From NCBI GenBank assembly GCA_016758965.1, contig JAEPRB010000141.1, forward strand, positions 16,093 to 80,092: a stretch of 64,000 bases of DNA, read 5' to 3'. Position numbers and translations under genes: made by a program. A model generated the notes under the pieces. It was not told where the DNA came from. It worked only from the letters and a program-made list of their open reading frames with translations, and searched no databases. Positions 25,987 to 39,568 of the stretch are shown piece after piece; position 1 is the stretch's first letter, and each line of letters starts with the position of its first letter. This DNA comes from Circinella minor (lineage: Eukaryota; Mucoromycota; Mucoromycetes; Mucorales; Lichtheimiaceae).

Positions 25987-27419
25987 AAGTAGATAATCTT
26001 TAACTAGATAAATTTATACGTATTTATATAATACGTATATAATAAAAGGATATTACTACTAATGTTACTATTACCATTATACTTCTGGACACCATAGCCT
26101 ATTTTGGTGCAATTGCTGAGTGTTAGTGTATGATACTACTGTATACCAAATTTCTGTATAAATATACCAATGCTCTATTTACAATGGTATAATATGGTAT
26201 AGTTAAGTCCACTAGTAAAGAATATAATATAGGCTACTATATTTGTATTTACTATTGAAAAAATAGTATCATTAAATTTATATATTGATAATGGTATCAA
26301 GATATATTTAATAATAGTAAAGCTCGGAAACAGCACTGTCAGTAACGACACTGATAATGATAATTACAATAATCCCTGGGTGGAGAACCATGAAACAAAT
26401 TTATTTGTTGATCATCCCTATTGTCTTGACATATTTAATTATTATTGATAAGGTTTCATCGTCATAATTACCAAAGTCAATAAATGTAAATGTGGCGATA
26501 TCTCTATTTTTAGAAATCATGACAACGCACAAATTTGGTTATACCCATGAGGTGTAACCTCATAATAGTGAAGTCCTCCCCCCCACCTGAATATTGCACC
26601 CTTTCTTGACAGATTCTACCTTAGTAAGCAATTCCCCCACACACTTCTTTTCCTTATATCGTATCAACTAACATGTAAATAATGATAAGAAGCTAAAAGC
26701 TCTTACGGCATGGTGAAGTATGTACGTATGTACGGTAAATAATAGTTTTTATGGCAATAATCTGTTACCATAGTACTGATGCTGAGTTTGACTGCAAAGA
26801 CCTTTTACTTTATGACAACAAATCACCAATTCACACTATAGATTACCATGTATAAAAAAAATGCTATGTGCCACATGAGTCTCAAAAATATATGTTGCAA
26901 CGTGTTAGTAAAATAAATAACTAAAAGCCTTTCCTTTACTTTTTTACTAATATATAAATTAATAAAAATTTATAAATCATTTGGATGTCAAAATTATTAT
27001 ATTGCGTTTTGTATCACCAAGCTAAGGCGTTTCTTAAAAATAATTACAGTAAGCTCAGTTCTATATTGTATGTGTATCATAAAAAAAGGTCTTTATTCGA
27101 ATTACAATATGTCGTATGTGAGTATGATTGATTAATTTTATTTGGGGGTAAAAGAAGATAGGATGTAAAATAAATGATCAAGTGTTAATATAGGTAACCA
27201 ACAGAGAGTTATATTTATAATTTAGACTTAAGATATTCATGTGCATGTTCTTACTTTTCCCATTCACACCATCGTACAACCAAAGGTGATACCAACGCAA
27301 AAAATAAAATAAAAAATAAAGCCAGCTTGTTAATTCACCCACGGACCTCTTCTTTTTGTTTTTTTTTTCTTGGCTGAACTCTCTTTTTTTTCTCACAAAC
27401 ATATATACATATATATTTC
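25987..27419. other. Intergenic region with short inverted repeats, possible MITE-like debris
   Basis: AT-rich and without a gene. Around 26100-26640 the sequence has a different texture, with unusual GC-richer islands such as the C-run at 26576-26585. It also has a perfect 7-bp inverted repeat ATGAGGT-GTA-ACCTCAT near 26547-26564. This could be a short nonautonomous transposon remnant, but I found no convincing terminal repeats or target duplication. 27360-27420 is the pyrimidine-rich leader of the next gene. Confidence 0.4.
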
Positions 27420-29310
27420 ATGTCGTTATCTGCAACTTCGGGTGAAATATCTCGACCAGTCGATACTAATTATGTGGACGAAGGCATTCAAGAGTTGCAA
27501 AAAATGATCACCAATGTCAGACGATCAGTTATGTGGCAAAACTCTCGAGAATCATTAACTCTCATGGTAGCTTGGTGGATTTTATGTTTACAGTTTTGGC
27601 TAATTATCATTTATATTGTTCCATTACTACCACTTTTATGGGCTGCACGTAGTTGGTCCACTGAACAACCCGCTCAACCTTCCCAAAAAACAAAATTATC
27701 GGACGATACTTTTTCAAAACAACAACCGCCACAACCATCCTTCATTATTCACTCTGCTACGTTAGTTGAACACTACTTTAGCAAAGGGGTGGATTATTTA
27801 ACATGGTCTAAGGATCCATTAAGAACACGTCGTGCATTCATCACTTTAGTCTATGCATATATTTTTTGGGTCACAGGTCATCAAGTGGCTGATACACGCC
27901 ATATCTTCCTTATAATTGGAACGGTCGGTATTACTTGGCAAAGTCCTTGGGTGATCCAATTACGTCAAAATCCTCGATATGCAGTCATTCGTTCAGTGAT
28001 TACAGCTTTCTTTTTTGGTCCGTTACAGCAAATTCAAGAAAATAATATCATGGTTCGTGCTGCAACTTATCAAAACCAATTTGCAGAGGCAGATAAACGT
28101 GCGGCTGATGATGCGACTTTTACTTTTGTGTTATATGAAAATCAGGTACGTTCAAACAAAAAAGGATAAGAAAAAGAGAATAAATAAAATAATTTAAGGG
28201 GGAGTGGGTTTCAGGTGAGAAATTGAGAAGAAGGACAAAAGAAATTATGCAATCGCAAAAGTGACGAAGCAAGAAATGACAAATTTAGTAATAATTCGGG
28301 TGGCGGATGGTTGTGTATTATATATGTATATACCTTTTTAGCGTGCATGGCCACTTGGACAATGGGAATCAAAAACATTACCTGTCGAACGTGCACCATG
28401 GACCGATGACGCAAATGAACCCGTACCTGCTAAACATACATTTGTTTTACCAAAACCTGTTAATCGAACCATCAATGATCCTTCTCGACCTTTAACAGCT
28501 TATCACAAGACTTGGTGTTGGTCATGGCTTGATCCAGAATGGCGTTTGGATTTCTCAACTCGACAAGTGGACGAACTTGGATGGGAATATGGAACAATGG
28601 CATGGACATTATTTGATCGTCAGCCGAAAAAAGGATGGATGTCAACACGTCGTCGTCGCTGGACTCGTCGAGCTCGTGTGGAATATCATGTTGAAGTAAA
28701 AGCTACCACTACTTCAATTAATTCGTTAGTTCCTGTTCACAATAATGTTGATATAAACACGTCGACAACTAAGATTAATACTGCGTTACCTCCATTACCA
28801 AAGGTAGCATCACCAACATCAACTTCTGTACCTACACCACAAGCTGCTGCTGCTGCTACTACTACTGCTACTACTACTGCTACTACAACAACAACTGATA
28901 GTACCACCAGTACAAGCACAACGAAAAATACTAGTCCACCTCAATCGCCTACTATTCAATCCTCATTCCATGAATCTGTATCATTTATAAGTCCACCCAC
29001 CAGCCCTCGATCAAGTATTTATACATTCGATTTCTCATCAGCCTCAAGACGGGAATCATTCAGCGCTACCCCTCCCACACCCCGACTCAGTCAATCAACT
29101 GTCACAGTAAATGGTAACCATTATCCAGATAAGGAAGAAATGCGCCGACGTCGGGGAAATAGTATAAGTGTACGATCAACAGGACTTACTTCAACTGTCT
29201 TGGAAGAACGAAATCGATTATCAACACAATCTTTAAGAAAACCATCAAAGGATTCAAAGAAACCTCAACCACGTCGTGAAGCAGTATGGAAAAGTATTGT
29301 TCGAACGTAA
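27420..29310 (+). CDS. Pex23/Pex30-family peroxin with dysferlin domain (copy A)
   Basis: Predicted ER/peroxisomal integral membrane protein of the Pex23 (Pex30/31/32, Pex24-like) family, which shapes ER membrane at peroxisome-formation and contact sites. Exons 27420-28145 and 28342-29310 total 1695 nt, giving 564 residues. Hydrophobic hairpin-like segments (about 47-78 LTLMVAWWILCLQFWLIIIY; about 137-180) form the reticulon-like N-terminal half. The dysferlin domain follows: DysF-N FTFVLYENQ/RAWPLGQW with APWTD, split by the single intron, and DysF-C EWRLDF...GWEYGTMAWTLF..KKGWMSTRRRRWTRRAR. The C-terminal roughly 180 residues are Thr/Ser/Ala-rich and low complexity, ending RREAVWKSIVRT, a motif shared with copy B (RRESVWRSIARV). 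The intron position is the same in both copies, supporting duplication from one ancestor. Confidence 0.9.
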
Positions 29311-30487
29311 AATTCTTAATTGTTAGTTTTGATTTTTTTTTCATGTATGCTCTCTTTTTCTCTCTCTATCTTTTCATGTGAACTGTCATTATACTATTAT
29401 CATTATCATTATCATTAATTATTATTACTATATTCCCCAAAATCAATTTAGCATCATTTTATCCTTCTTTTTTTTTTCAAAATAAAAAATAAGTCAACCC
29501 CAACTCAATATTTACAATTCTCATGGATAAAAAAAAACAATAAAGTATCTGTATTTGTCGAGTTTGTTTTATTGTTTTATTTAGTGGGCTTTCTTTGGGA
29601 GATTGAATATGGGAATAAATTGATTCATACAACTTAGAAACGGTGTTGTTATAGAACTATGATACTAATGTATGATATACAGTATGAATGGATATGACTA
29701 TATAATTTCTTTTCTATTTTTTGATTCAAGCGGACGTAATGAAATTGGATACTTTATATGACTGCATGAAAAAGATATGAAAAAGTCGAAGGAGACACAG
29801 AAGTCGGGCTGGGACACATATATAATGTAATGGGAAAATAGATATGTAAGCACTGACGGGTGAATTTTCGGAAAAGAAAATACATTATTAATGATCAACA
29901 GAATTGAGTTGTGGGGAAAGGGAGATGTAGCATGAAAAATTACATTTAATATTATTCTTATATTATAATATGCTAATCAAGTAAGATATAAAATATATGT
30001 TTTTGTTTGTCATTTGATGGCATCCATGGCAACTGTACCATCCTTTTTTCTTTTTTTTTTTTAAAAAAGAAGAAGTATTTGCTATGAGACATCTTAATAA
30101 ACAAGTGAAACCAAGAACCAAGTGACAAGATAACATTCAATTAAATTAAATAATATTTTATTCCATAGTTTCCAATGAGTTACCCAAACCAAAGGATAAA
30201 TAACTACTGTCATCCAATTTGCTTCGGGATATTCTTTCGCTTTATGGTACAGTAAGTGAGGTTACTCACGCGGGCTATGAATACCCCGCATGTGCTGGAA
30301 CTTAGTCAGCGATTTTCAAAGGAGCTTAACATGCGTATGATGTTCCTAGAGAAATAAAAAAGGAACTTCTGCTTTCTTTTTCGTCTTTTCTTTTTTTTTT
30401 TTTTTGTTATTATTATTATTATTGATACTTGTACAGTCTTTTTCTTTTTCCATACAATAACTCATTTTTTTCTTTTATACATACACA
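29311..30487. other. Intergenic region upstream of the nitronate monooxygenase gene
   Basis: AT-rich, no gene. Near 30245-30300 the base composition rises and two adjacent small hairpins can be drawn (GTGAG-gtta-CTCAC, then GCGGG...CCCGC), followed by GCTG...CAGC. The stretch 30385-30480 is strongly T-rich and lies directly before the ATG at 30488, as expected for the core promoter and leader of a strongly expressed fungal gene. Confidence 0.45.
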
Positions 30488-31835
<1,348 letters not shown>

Positions 31836-32361
31836 ACTACTATTTATTGTTAAATTATATATAAAGTTGGAAATTATGAATGATAAACGAATGTTCTGAT
31901 TGATGTATAAAGTCATTATTATTATTATTATTATTTTTTGGTTCTTTCGAGCATATGCATATATAAATATATATATTTGCTATTCTATAAATAAAATCAT
32001 CATCACTTATATCACAAAAGAATGTTATACAGTACGTATTTAAAAATATTTCTATTGCACAATAAAGTCAATCCTTTAGGTATTATTGGATTTATTAATT
32101 CTCTTATATATATACATTTGTAAATATTATTTATATACCTACTTTTCTCAATTCATATAACAAGTAAGAACATGATACGTACATACAAAAAAAGTATTAG
32201 TAGTACAGTAGTGGTATTTTTTATTATTATTATTTCATATAATATGTTACTGTTATAGCTTTTTAATAAAAGTTTTAATAATTAAATAATAGTTAATAGG
32301 AAGAAAAAAAAGTATATATGTATATATATTATAATATTTATAAAGTCAATTTTGTTAGTTA
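31836..32361. other. Convergent 3' region between nitronate monooxygenase and peroxin copy B
   Basis: Very AT-rich, containing an ATT trinucleotide run near 31915-31936 and (TA)-rich stretches. Both flanking genes end here, so it should hold their polyadenylation signals. No gene is seen. Confidence 0.5.
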
Positions 32362-33982
32362 TTATTGTTGTTTAGTACCATTATTCACACGAGCAATACT
32401 TCGCCATACAGATTCACGCCTGCTAGGTTGTTCTGCATTTGCTGTTGAAGAAGATTTTGATATATTGTTGGAAGATCCACTAGACCATAGTTTCTTTTTC
32501 AATGATGTTGTACTTGCTATATTTGTATTAGAAGTATTTGTTGTTGTAGAATGATGACTAATAATACTATCATTATCATGTTGATCAGTAAAAGATGACG
32601 TTGAAAAACGAACAGAAGACGTTAACTTTTTACCACGTGACATGAAGGAGGGATTAGGTGATGGGGGACTCTTCATGGGTGATAATTGTTGGTTTCGTGG
32701 AGAAGCTGTGTCGATACGTGGTGGTGGTGATCGTAAAGTAGTAGGTGATGTAACGAGATTACCATTATAATCCATGTGGTTTCTCATTATTACTGTGGGT
32801 GATGTTGGTGCTCCATTGGTTAATGCTGCAGTACGTGCCCATCGTCGATAACGGGTTGACATCCAACCTTTTGGATGGCGGTCAAAGACAGACCATAATA
32901 AAGTACCATAAGTCCATCCAAGAGCATCTGTTTCTGTTTTTGATGCAAGTCTCCATTCTCTATCCGTCCATGTCCAAGTCCAAGCACCAGATTGGGTTTG
33001 AATTGTTTCAGGCAATTGAAATTCAGTTTTAGGTACCAAGGACTTTTTGGCAGGATCAGTCCATGGTGCTCGATCAAGAAATGGAATTGTAGCCGCACGC
33101 CAACCTGTCAAAGGCCATGATCTCTATAATAATAATTATAACGAAATAAAAAAAATAACATAAGCGTGTTGTTGTTTTTCTTGTAAAATTACTATTATTT
33201 TCTGTTTTTACCTGATTTTCATACATGACAAATTCAAATACAGAAGTAGAAGCATGGTGTTGCATTTTATCTCGTTGAAAATCTTCTACACGTTGTGTCA
33301 TAGAACGTCTGCGGGCCAAACGATCTTCTTTAGATAATATTGATGATTGTGTCGATAATGTATCGGATGATGCTGAAGATAAAGAAGAAGATTCCAATGG
33401 ACCGATAAATATACCCATAAATAACGAATGTAAAAATGTTGTAGGTAATACTCGTCGAACGATCTTCATCCATGGACTTTGCCATATTAAGAAAACTGTT
33501 CCAACCACCGAAGCAACCTGTTGTGTAGTGAACCGTTGATGAATAATCACCCAACTGATATATATATAAATGAATATCAATAAAGATTGTCGACGATCCT
33601 TGTATTGCCATAGTTTCTCCATCAATTCAACTCCACGTAATGTTTCCAATGCTTGTTGTAATCGAATTTCTTCTTGTTTGTGTTCCCGAAATCCACTTAG
33701 ATAGTGCAGTAAAGTGATCATAATTAAAGGGAATATATATATAGATATAAAATAAAATTGCCAACATATAGCCCACCAAATGACTAATAAATAAAATGAA
33801 TTTTGAATGGAAGAAGAACGCCATGTAGCTGCCTTTAAGACATAGTTGACAATGCGTGGTAAAAGTACTATACGTGCTAAGCAACGTAACGAAATGACTT
33901 GGTCATTATGTGGAGGTGATTGTGCTTGTTGTTGTTTTTGAGATAATGATTGTGATTTTGTTATATGCCCATTTGCTTGCAT
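32362..33982 (-). CDS. Pex23/Pex30-family peroxin with dysferlin domain (copy B)
   Basis: Second member of the same membrane peroxin family as 27420-29310. Exons (- strand) 33982-33212 and 33123-32362 give 1533 nt and 510 residues, starting at MQANGHITKSQ. The frame continues upstream to 34105 but through a low-complexity Phe/Tyr-rich stretch that looks like leader sequence. Membrane segments are at about 55-90 (FYLLVIWWAICWQFYFISIYIFPL) and about 125-170. The dysferlin domain spans the intron: FEFVMYENQ/RSWPLTGW, APWTD, then TWTWTDREWRLAS, GWTYGTLLWSVFDRHPKGWMSTRYRRWART. The tail is Ser/Thr-rich and ends near RRESVWRSIARVNN. The intron phase and place are identical to copy A although the rest is quite diverged, so the duplication is old. 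The arrangement is A (+), enzyme (+), B (-). Confidence 0.9.
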
Positions 33983-34419
33983 TGAGTTATATTTAAAAAG
34001 AAAGTAGAAAAGAAGGAAGAAGAACAATATAAGTCCGTGCTTAAACAAATAATAATAATAAAAAAAAGTGTGGTGAGAGTTCTGGTTGTTGGTGTAACAG
34101 ACCATAAAAACTACTTATTATAAAGACAGCTTTTTCATTAGTTTATATGGCAAATATTCACGCGCTTTTTTTTTTTGTACAACTGTTTTGGCATATGAGA
34201 AAGCTATGAAAGAATCTTCTATTGTCTAGATTTATAATCATTTGTTTTTTGTTTTCTGGTACATACAATAACGATGATATTTAATGTGAATACTCCACAT
34301 TTTATATATTTATTTCCAATTAAAGATTGTATAGTATTACACTATTATCCTTTTTCCATAATCTTGCATGTTATATATCAACACAAATAATCAAATAAAC
34401 TATTTATTAATAATATCTT
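33983..34419. other. Intergenic region between peroxin copy B start and VPS34 stop
   Basis: About 440 bp, AT-rich, holding the leader and promoter of copy B and the 3' end of VPS34, both on the minus strand. A poly-T run occurs at about 34167-34176. Nothing else is supported. Confidence 0.45.
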
Positions 34420-37400
34420 TTAACTTCTCCAATACTGAGCCCATTTATGTACAGTTTCCATAATTTGTGGGAAAAGTGCATTTACACTTTCAGAAATAAG
34501 ACTTTGGAAATAGGCAATTGCTGCTTCTTCTGATAAATCCAATCGAAACTTTTCTTGTACTTTAATAACTGCTTTATCAGGTTCAATCTTGATATCAGGT
34601 ACATTGGCATCCACCATTAAAGCAAACAAATTAAGAATAAGGTTAGCGTTTCGTCTGAGTGTTGTAAATGCTGTATAACAATATTGTCGAAATTTGCTAT
34701 AATGACGTGAATTAGCCCCACCCATAGCTTCAATCATTTCTTTACATAGCTTCATGGGTGGTGGGAATGGTTTTGGATCACGACCCAAAATAAATCCAAA
34801 ATCAACATGGAATAAGTGTCCTATATAATATAATATAACAATAAGTTCATATAGCTTATGTCAATGTAAAAGACGAAGATAACAGAGTAAGAAAGGAAAA
34901 GTGGCTCTTACCGTCAGGAGAAAGTAAAAGATTATCTAAATGTCGATCACCTACGCCTAATAAATAAGTAATAACACAATAACCAGCTTATAAATAGCTT
35001 TGGATTAGTGAATTTTGCCGTGTACAGCAATAGATTTATCTTTTCTCATTGTTTAGAACTTACCACAACTTCGAATATAAGTTTCCATGACTTGAGGATC
35101 AACACCTGATACATTTTCAGGTCCATCATCTGGATGATGTTGTTTCAAAAATTCAACAATACTATTTTGATATTCATTTAATACTGCTGCCAATGGTTTG
35201 GATGGTATAAATTGAACTAATCCTTGTTCTGGTCCTGTAGCCAATACTTTATAAGGTGTTAATTTCAAGTCAAGATTTTCTTTACGCAGTAATTTATCCA
35301 TCAACGTAATAATCTGAATTACAAGTTGATCTTGTCGTAAATCATCTCCAGTTTTGAAAATAACCTAAAAACATATAAATTATATAATTTAAATCATCTA
35401 TAATAGCCTTCCCTCCACACAAAGCACACACAGACACACACACAAACAGATAAATTTATCTTTTCCCTCTTAACTTACCGGATACTCTGTCTGGTCTTGA
35501 CAAATGAATGTTAATCTTAATGGTTGTAAATTACTATTAAAAATACCGGATTTTGCTGAATAAAAAAAAATATATATTAGCTTTTTTATAGCCTTATGGA
35601 TTGCTTTGAAATGAATATTTAAGTTAAAAAACAAATATTTACAAGGATTAATTCCGCATACTGTTTTAGTTGGATCAAGAGGTAAAGGAAGATTAGGTAT
35701 ATTGGATAACATTCCTTTAGGATCTGATAATATTGCACGTAATTTATCAACCTATATCAAAAATTGAAACGGATTTTTTTGTTAATATTGTATTACATAA
35801 CACATATTTATACCAAAAAAGAAAGCATGATAATAACCTTTTTGGCTCGAACATCTTTCAAGGCTTTAATTTCATCAGATAAATCAGAAAGTGTTTGCAT
35901 TAATTCTCCTTGTTGTCGAAGTATATCACGTCGTTTATGACCATTAGGTACCTGTTATTATTATTTTATATTTATAAAATTTGATGTATCATTTTTATGT
36001 AGACATTTAATATCATCATTTAAAAAAATTAGTAATTGTTTTCAAAATATATAAACAAAATGTATATATGTTACCTCGAGTATTGCTTTGAAATAATGGT
36101 ACGCTACTTTAGCATACATTTTACCAACTACTTTATCCTCACATTCAACCATTAAATACCAATGGAAATAATTGCCAAGAATAGGGTTTCGAATAGCACG
36201 ATCAATTAAAAATTGTACAAGTGAAGAGTCATAGGTTTGAGGACCTTTATCCACTAAATGTTCAAATTTGAGAGCTTGAACAAGTTGAAGTAGATATAAT
36301 AACAAGTCCTGTAGATCAAATATGAGTAAGCGTACAGAAAATAAATAGAAAAATCACGCATTATCGTAGTATTTAATGTATGAGTGCCATACATACAACA
36401 ATAATTGTATAATAAGTACTTACATCATCATCTGCTTTTCGTAATTGATTGACAGCATAAGATCGTACAGAACGATTACTGAATTCTTTACCTAATAATT
36501 CAAGAGCATCATCTACATCAATATCAACCCAAAGAGGTAACAAGTCAACGGCTTGACGCACTTCAGTGGGATCTGTCCATACAACACATTTGAGAAACTT
36601 TGTAAGTGCCTAAATTGGAGGAAAGAATATAAGTATAAAAATGTTATCTATATCATCCATTTTTTTTCTGTTCATTAATCCACGATAATAAATGACACAT
36701 TTTTTTGAAAAATAGATGTTACCCTTTTATCTCGAGTAAGATAAAATCTGAACTTCCAAACAAGATCTTTTTCTTCTGTTGTTAATGTTTGTGTTGGTGG
36801 ATAAGACATGATATTCTAGAAAAATAAATGCATCCGGTCAATTGTTATATAATTTTTTAAAAGATAGAAAAAAAAATGTATACAGGTTAAAAGAAAAACT
36901 TACATTTAATTCATCACGGATCTTTGGGTTGGGTTTCAAATCACGATCCAAAGGTCCGTTTCTATGGCTACGAACTAAACGACGATGTTTTGCTTCTACT
37001 GGATTATCACGAACAATATCAAGATCAAGAGCAAGGGAATAATTCTGTGGGTTATCAGTAGGATGGGTATTAATTGATTGTACTTGATCCGTGGTATCAC
37101 TGTACATGGGTTGATTCATAGCGTTTGCAATAGCAGCATTTGTTTGACTGGATGGTTGTTGTGGATTGGATAGTGCTGTTGCTACACTTGGAAGTGCATA
37201 TTCCTAAAATGATCACAATTAAATTCTTTTTATCAGTATTTTTTTTTGACAAAAATAGTAATGATTATTTTAAATACCATTTCTCCAAATACAACAGGAA
37301 AATCAAATTTAGGAAGATCAACATAAAGTGCCATTTCAGTTGCTTTTTCTGCTGCTTTCTACATATATAATTAGACTTAATATTTCCCTTCCTTCCTTCT

Positions 37401-38632
37401 TCGTGTATTTCTATTCCGTTAATCCTTTATTGCTTACTGCATGAATTTGTTCGATTTTTCTAAATGCTAATTTATCTAACCATTCAACAGGTCGTATATC
37501 TCCACAGTCATACCGTTTTACTAGCTATTACATACATTATTCAACTTTTTTTAATAAATAGATCCATAAATAACATATTTCCCTATCACACACATATCTT
37601 CGAATACATATTTATAAACAAATAAAAAAAAGTTTCACCTTTTCTAATTTTTCCATATCATCATCCATTTTAATTTTACTTGGAGTTGTTGTATTCACTC
37701 GGCCATCTGCTTCTTTTCCAGTCCAAATATGTAACTTCTGTTTTCCTCGACGTAAAGTACTTAATAAATTCATCCATCATCAAAAAATAAAAAGTTAACA
37801 AAAAGGAACTCTATACGAGAAAAAAAAAGGATCATCTCGCTTCCTTCATTTTATAATGCACAATTAAAAACAAAAATTAAAATTACTTACAAGTGTTTTC
37901 CAAATAATTCTAATGTTGTACCACCAACAGGCACAGGTTTTCTTGGACCTACAATATCCCATACAGTTATAGCACATTGAGCTGAAGATGGTAAATCACA
38001 ATATTTTATTGGTAAAGTCAACCATTCATTCCAACTAATAATAATAAATAGTTGTATATCAGTTCCAATGCGCATTTTATGGGGGGAAAACCCCATTATT
38101 ATCAGTTAAAATATCATCCTCCCTCTCCCAAAAAAAGGTAGATACGTTACGAATAATGATTTGTAAATGCCTTATAGCTTGTGCGAACTGGTACTGTCAA
38201 AGGTTTATTATCACCATATAATTGAACTGTTACATAAAAATCAGAGTTGGGGCTAGAAGAGTTGTTGTCAAAAAGTCGGTTCAGTGTCACGTCAGTATTC
38301 TTTTTCTTCTTCAAGATCGCACCTAATCAATCTTTTTTTTTCCTGTACAACTTTGTAAAAAAGTGATTGAATAAGAGTACCTTTCAGAAATATCTCGTTC
38401 ATTGGTCCATTGTTTTCGATCGTATGACCCTTCAAGAGTAGCACTTGATGGTGTATGTTTTTATAAAAAAAAAAGGTACATACGTGAATATAAATATAAT
38501 ATAAATGGTTATTGAATAAAAACCAAATTAGACAATTTGAGTGGTTTATTATGATAGTTAAATTTTGATAAATTACATTCGAATGGATACTGGTAGTTGA
38601 ACGTCTTTGCTTAAACAATATGAAAAATCCAT
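34420..38632 (-). CDS. VPS34: VPS34, class III phosphatidylinositol 3-kinase, 17 exons
   Basis: Makes PI3P on endosomes and autophagosomes. Exons (- strand): 38632-38577, 38443-38381, 38252-38151, 38034-37891, 37759-37639, 37524-37438, 37358-37278, 37203-36904, 36815-36723, 36609-36424, 36308-36075, 35951-35838, 35751-35643, 35555-35479, 35364-35064, 34986-34912, 34820-34420. They total 2544 nt, giving 847 residues, near the usual 850-890. The C2-like N-terminal region ([34 protein letters not shown]), helical PIK domain ([23 protein letters not shown]) and kinase domain are all present. Key kinase motifs: [13 protein letters not shown], catalytic loop [22 protein letters not shown], and the C-terminal helix VHKWAQYWR. 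Exon 3 was placed at the acceptor at 38253-38254 because earlier AGs break the frame. Identification is certain. Confidence 0.96.
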
Positions 38633-39568
38633 GGTCGTATATTTTTATATGTAGCATGAAAAAAGAGGAGAGCGGAAAACGCAGCAACTAAAGCAGAGTT
38701 TGAAAAAATAAGGCAAGTTGGGGATCACAGGGAGTCGGGTCTGAAGTGCCTGGGCCCAAAAATTAGCGAATCAATTTTCGAGATAGTCTCTGAAACAATG
38801 TGAGACAACCTATCAAATTCTGAGATAGTCTCTTTTGTACTACGCGAAAAAGCGCATGCTTTTCATACTCCTCTCTTTTTGCATGACAATTGATAATGTC
38901 AAAATAAAAAGGCTCCTGTCACTTTATTTCTTTTTCCTTTTGTTTTTTACTTTTTTTAACAAAAAAGAATACCGGAAGCCCATTTAGATTTAAGACCAAG
39001 CCAAAAGAAAGAAAAAAGGGTGGTGTTAATCCAGACGGTGGGAGACATAAAAAGCAAGTAGCAGGCCAAACATTCCTAAATTTTGGATCAACTCTAACCA
39101 TCCATTGATCATCAAGAAACGAGTAATTCCACTTTTAACATGGTTCGTTAAAAAAAAATTAATAAATATCGTGATCAAACAGTAGAAGGTGATAGTATTG
39201 ATTATGTATAGGCCCCAATTATCATTGAGTATTTTGAGAAGTTACAAAATCGTATTGTTGAGGATGGCAAGTAAGGACCACGAGAATATAGTCAAAAGCA
39301 TAGTACGTATCTCTCAGAATTAACCACATAAGCAAGAGATGAAAATTATTGCCAGCGATATACTTTTATAAATAGGCGTGTATAAAAAAGTATTTAAAAA
39401 CATAATCATAATTTGGAAAAAGAATCAATGTGTGATCAGTAAAGAAGATTGTTTATTTACAGCTATATACAGTAGGTATATTATACAAATATTATTTACA
39501 AAAGGACTACAGTACTATAAAGTATTAAAAATACTTGTATCGTGGCAAAGAAGACCTGACTATTATAA
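38633..39568. other. Intergenic region upstream of VPS34
   Basis: About 0.9 kb. It contains two copies of GAGATAGTCTCT (38780-38791 and 38822-38833), each an imperfect dyad (GAGA...TCTC), 42 bp apart and about 150-200 bp upstream of the VPS34 start. These could be binding sites. The short open frame at 38919-39101 (-) and + strand fragments near 39140-39300 have no recognisable domain and are interrupted by stops; they may be old coding remnants. Confidence 0.45.

Noticed and set aside
33983..34105. Upstream in-frame extension of peroxin copy B
   Set aside because: Phe/Tyr/Leu-rich translation of T-rich leader; the Met at 33982 gives an N-terminus comparable to copy A.
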